From Eopsaltria australis (lineage: Eukaryota; Chordata; Aves; Passeriformes; Petroicidae): DNA of 64,000 nt. The notes under the pieces were generated by a model that worked only from the letters and a program-made list of their open reading frames with translations, had not been told where the DNA came from and did not search any database. The stretch covers positions 248,001 to 312,000 of the forward strand of contig JAVTVJ010000294.1 of the NCBI GenBank assembly GCA_034509425.1, written 5' to 3'. This document shows positions 63,901 to 64,000 of this stretch, piece after piece. Position numbers and translations under genes: made by a program. The number at the start of each line of letters is the position of its first letter. Within the stretch, counting starts at the first letter, position 1.

Positions 63901-64000
63901 TTCTGCTGTTAGACTTTAAAGGGTACTGAAGGCTTGTAGAACTCAGGTTCTTCTGAGACCTCTTGAAATTTACTCCAAATGTCAGATGTAAATCTGCTAT
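60906..64000. other. Unique AT-rich non-coding DNA
   Basis: No recognised gene. A pair of good splice-site matches frames 62517-62685 (separate entry). The remaining sequence to the right edge is AT-rich and single-copy in appearance. Confidence 0.55.
62517..62685 (+). other. Possible non-coding exon (splice-site pair)
   Basis: A strong pyrimidine-rich acceptor ends in TTTTGTAG at 62516 and a near-consensus donor CAG/GTAAGC starts at 62686, giving a 169-base interval of typical exon size. All three forward frames contain stops: frame 1 within nine codons, the other two after about 28-32 codons. It therefore cannot be an internal coding exon, but could be an untranslated or lncRNA exon. Splice-like pairs also arise by chance at this density. 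Confidence 0.2.

Noticed and set aside
1..64000. CRISPR array, prokaryotic operon, prophage or viral integrase system
   Set aside because: No regularly spaced direct repeats, no dense coding, no ribosome-binding sites and no recognisable prokaryotic or phage protein on either strand.

Overview
The window looks like ordinary vertebrate nuclear DNA, most likely from a bird and probably a songbird. It is AT-rich and poor in CpG, with no operon-like gene packing. Its recognisable interspersed repeats are avian: CR1 LINE 3' ends and ERVL-type LTR remnants. The order is an inference from remembered repeat consensus sequences, because no search could be run.

I find no supportable host protein-coding gene, tRNA, rRNA or CRISPR array. 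The longest open frames are a CR1 reverse-transcriptase C-terminus (20371-20943, minus) or chance frames in low-complexity or LTR sequence. The window is best read as intergenic or deep intronic DNA.

Layout. 1-15.7 kb: unique AT-rich DNA with an AC/AT-rich tract near 9.4 kb, an A-rich tract near 10.1 kb and possible conserved non-coding blocks at 13.1-13.7 and 14.7-15.0 kb. 15.7-16.6 kb: a probable LTR with a CT repeat and AATAAA signal. 16.7-16.95 kb: a small CpG-rich patch with a consensus CTCF core. 20.3-20.95, 23.7-24.0, 25.5-25.6 and 38.55-38.6 kb: CR1 pieces. 30.7, 40.25 and 60.6-60.9 kb: weak candidates for much older LINE/SINE remnants. 33.57-33.64 kb: an (AAAG)n microsatellite. 48.79-48.93 and 51.19-51.77 kb: an LTR end and a probable solo LTR, both minus strand. 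The rest is unique DNA.

I do not see a new biological system. The signals most worth a second look are the near-perfect hairpin at 41428-41468, shorter perfect hairpins at 28.9 and 53.8 kb, the CTCF-like site in its CpG patch, an inverted pair of homeodomain-type sites at 21393-21410, and several blocks that read like conserved regulatory DNA. No genes act together here; any function would be regulatory or architectural.
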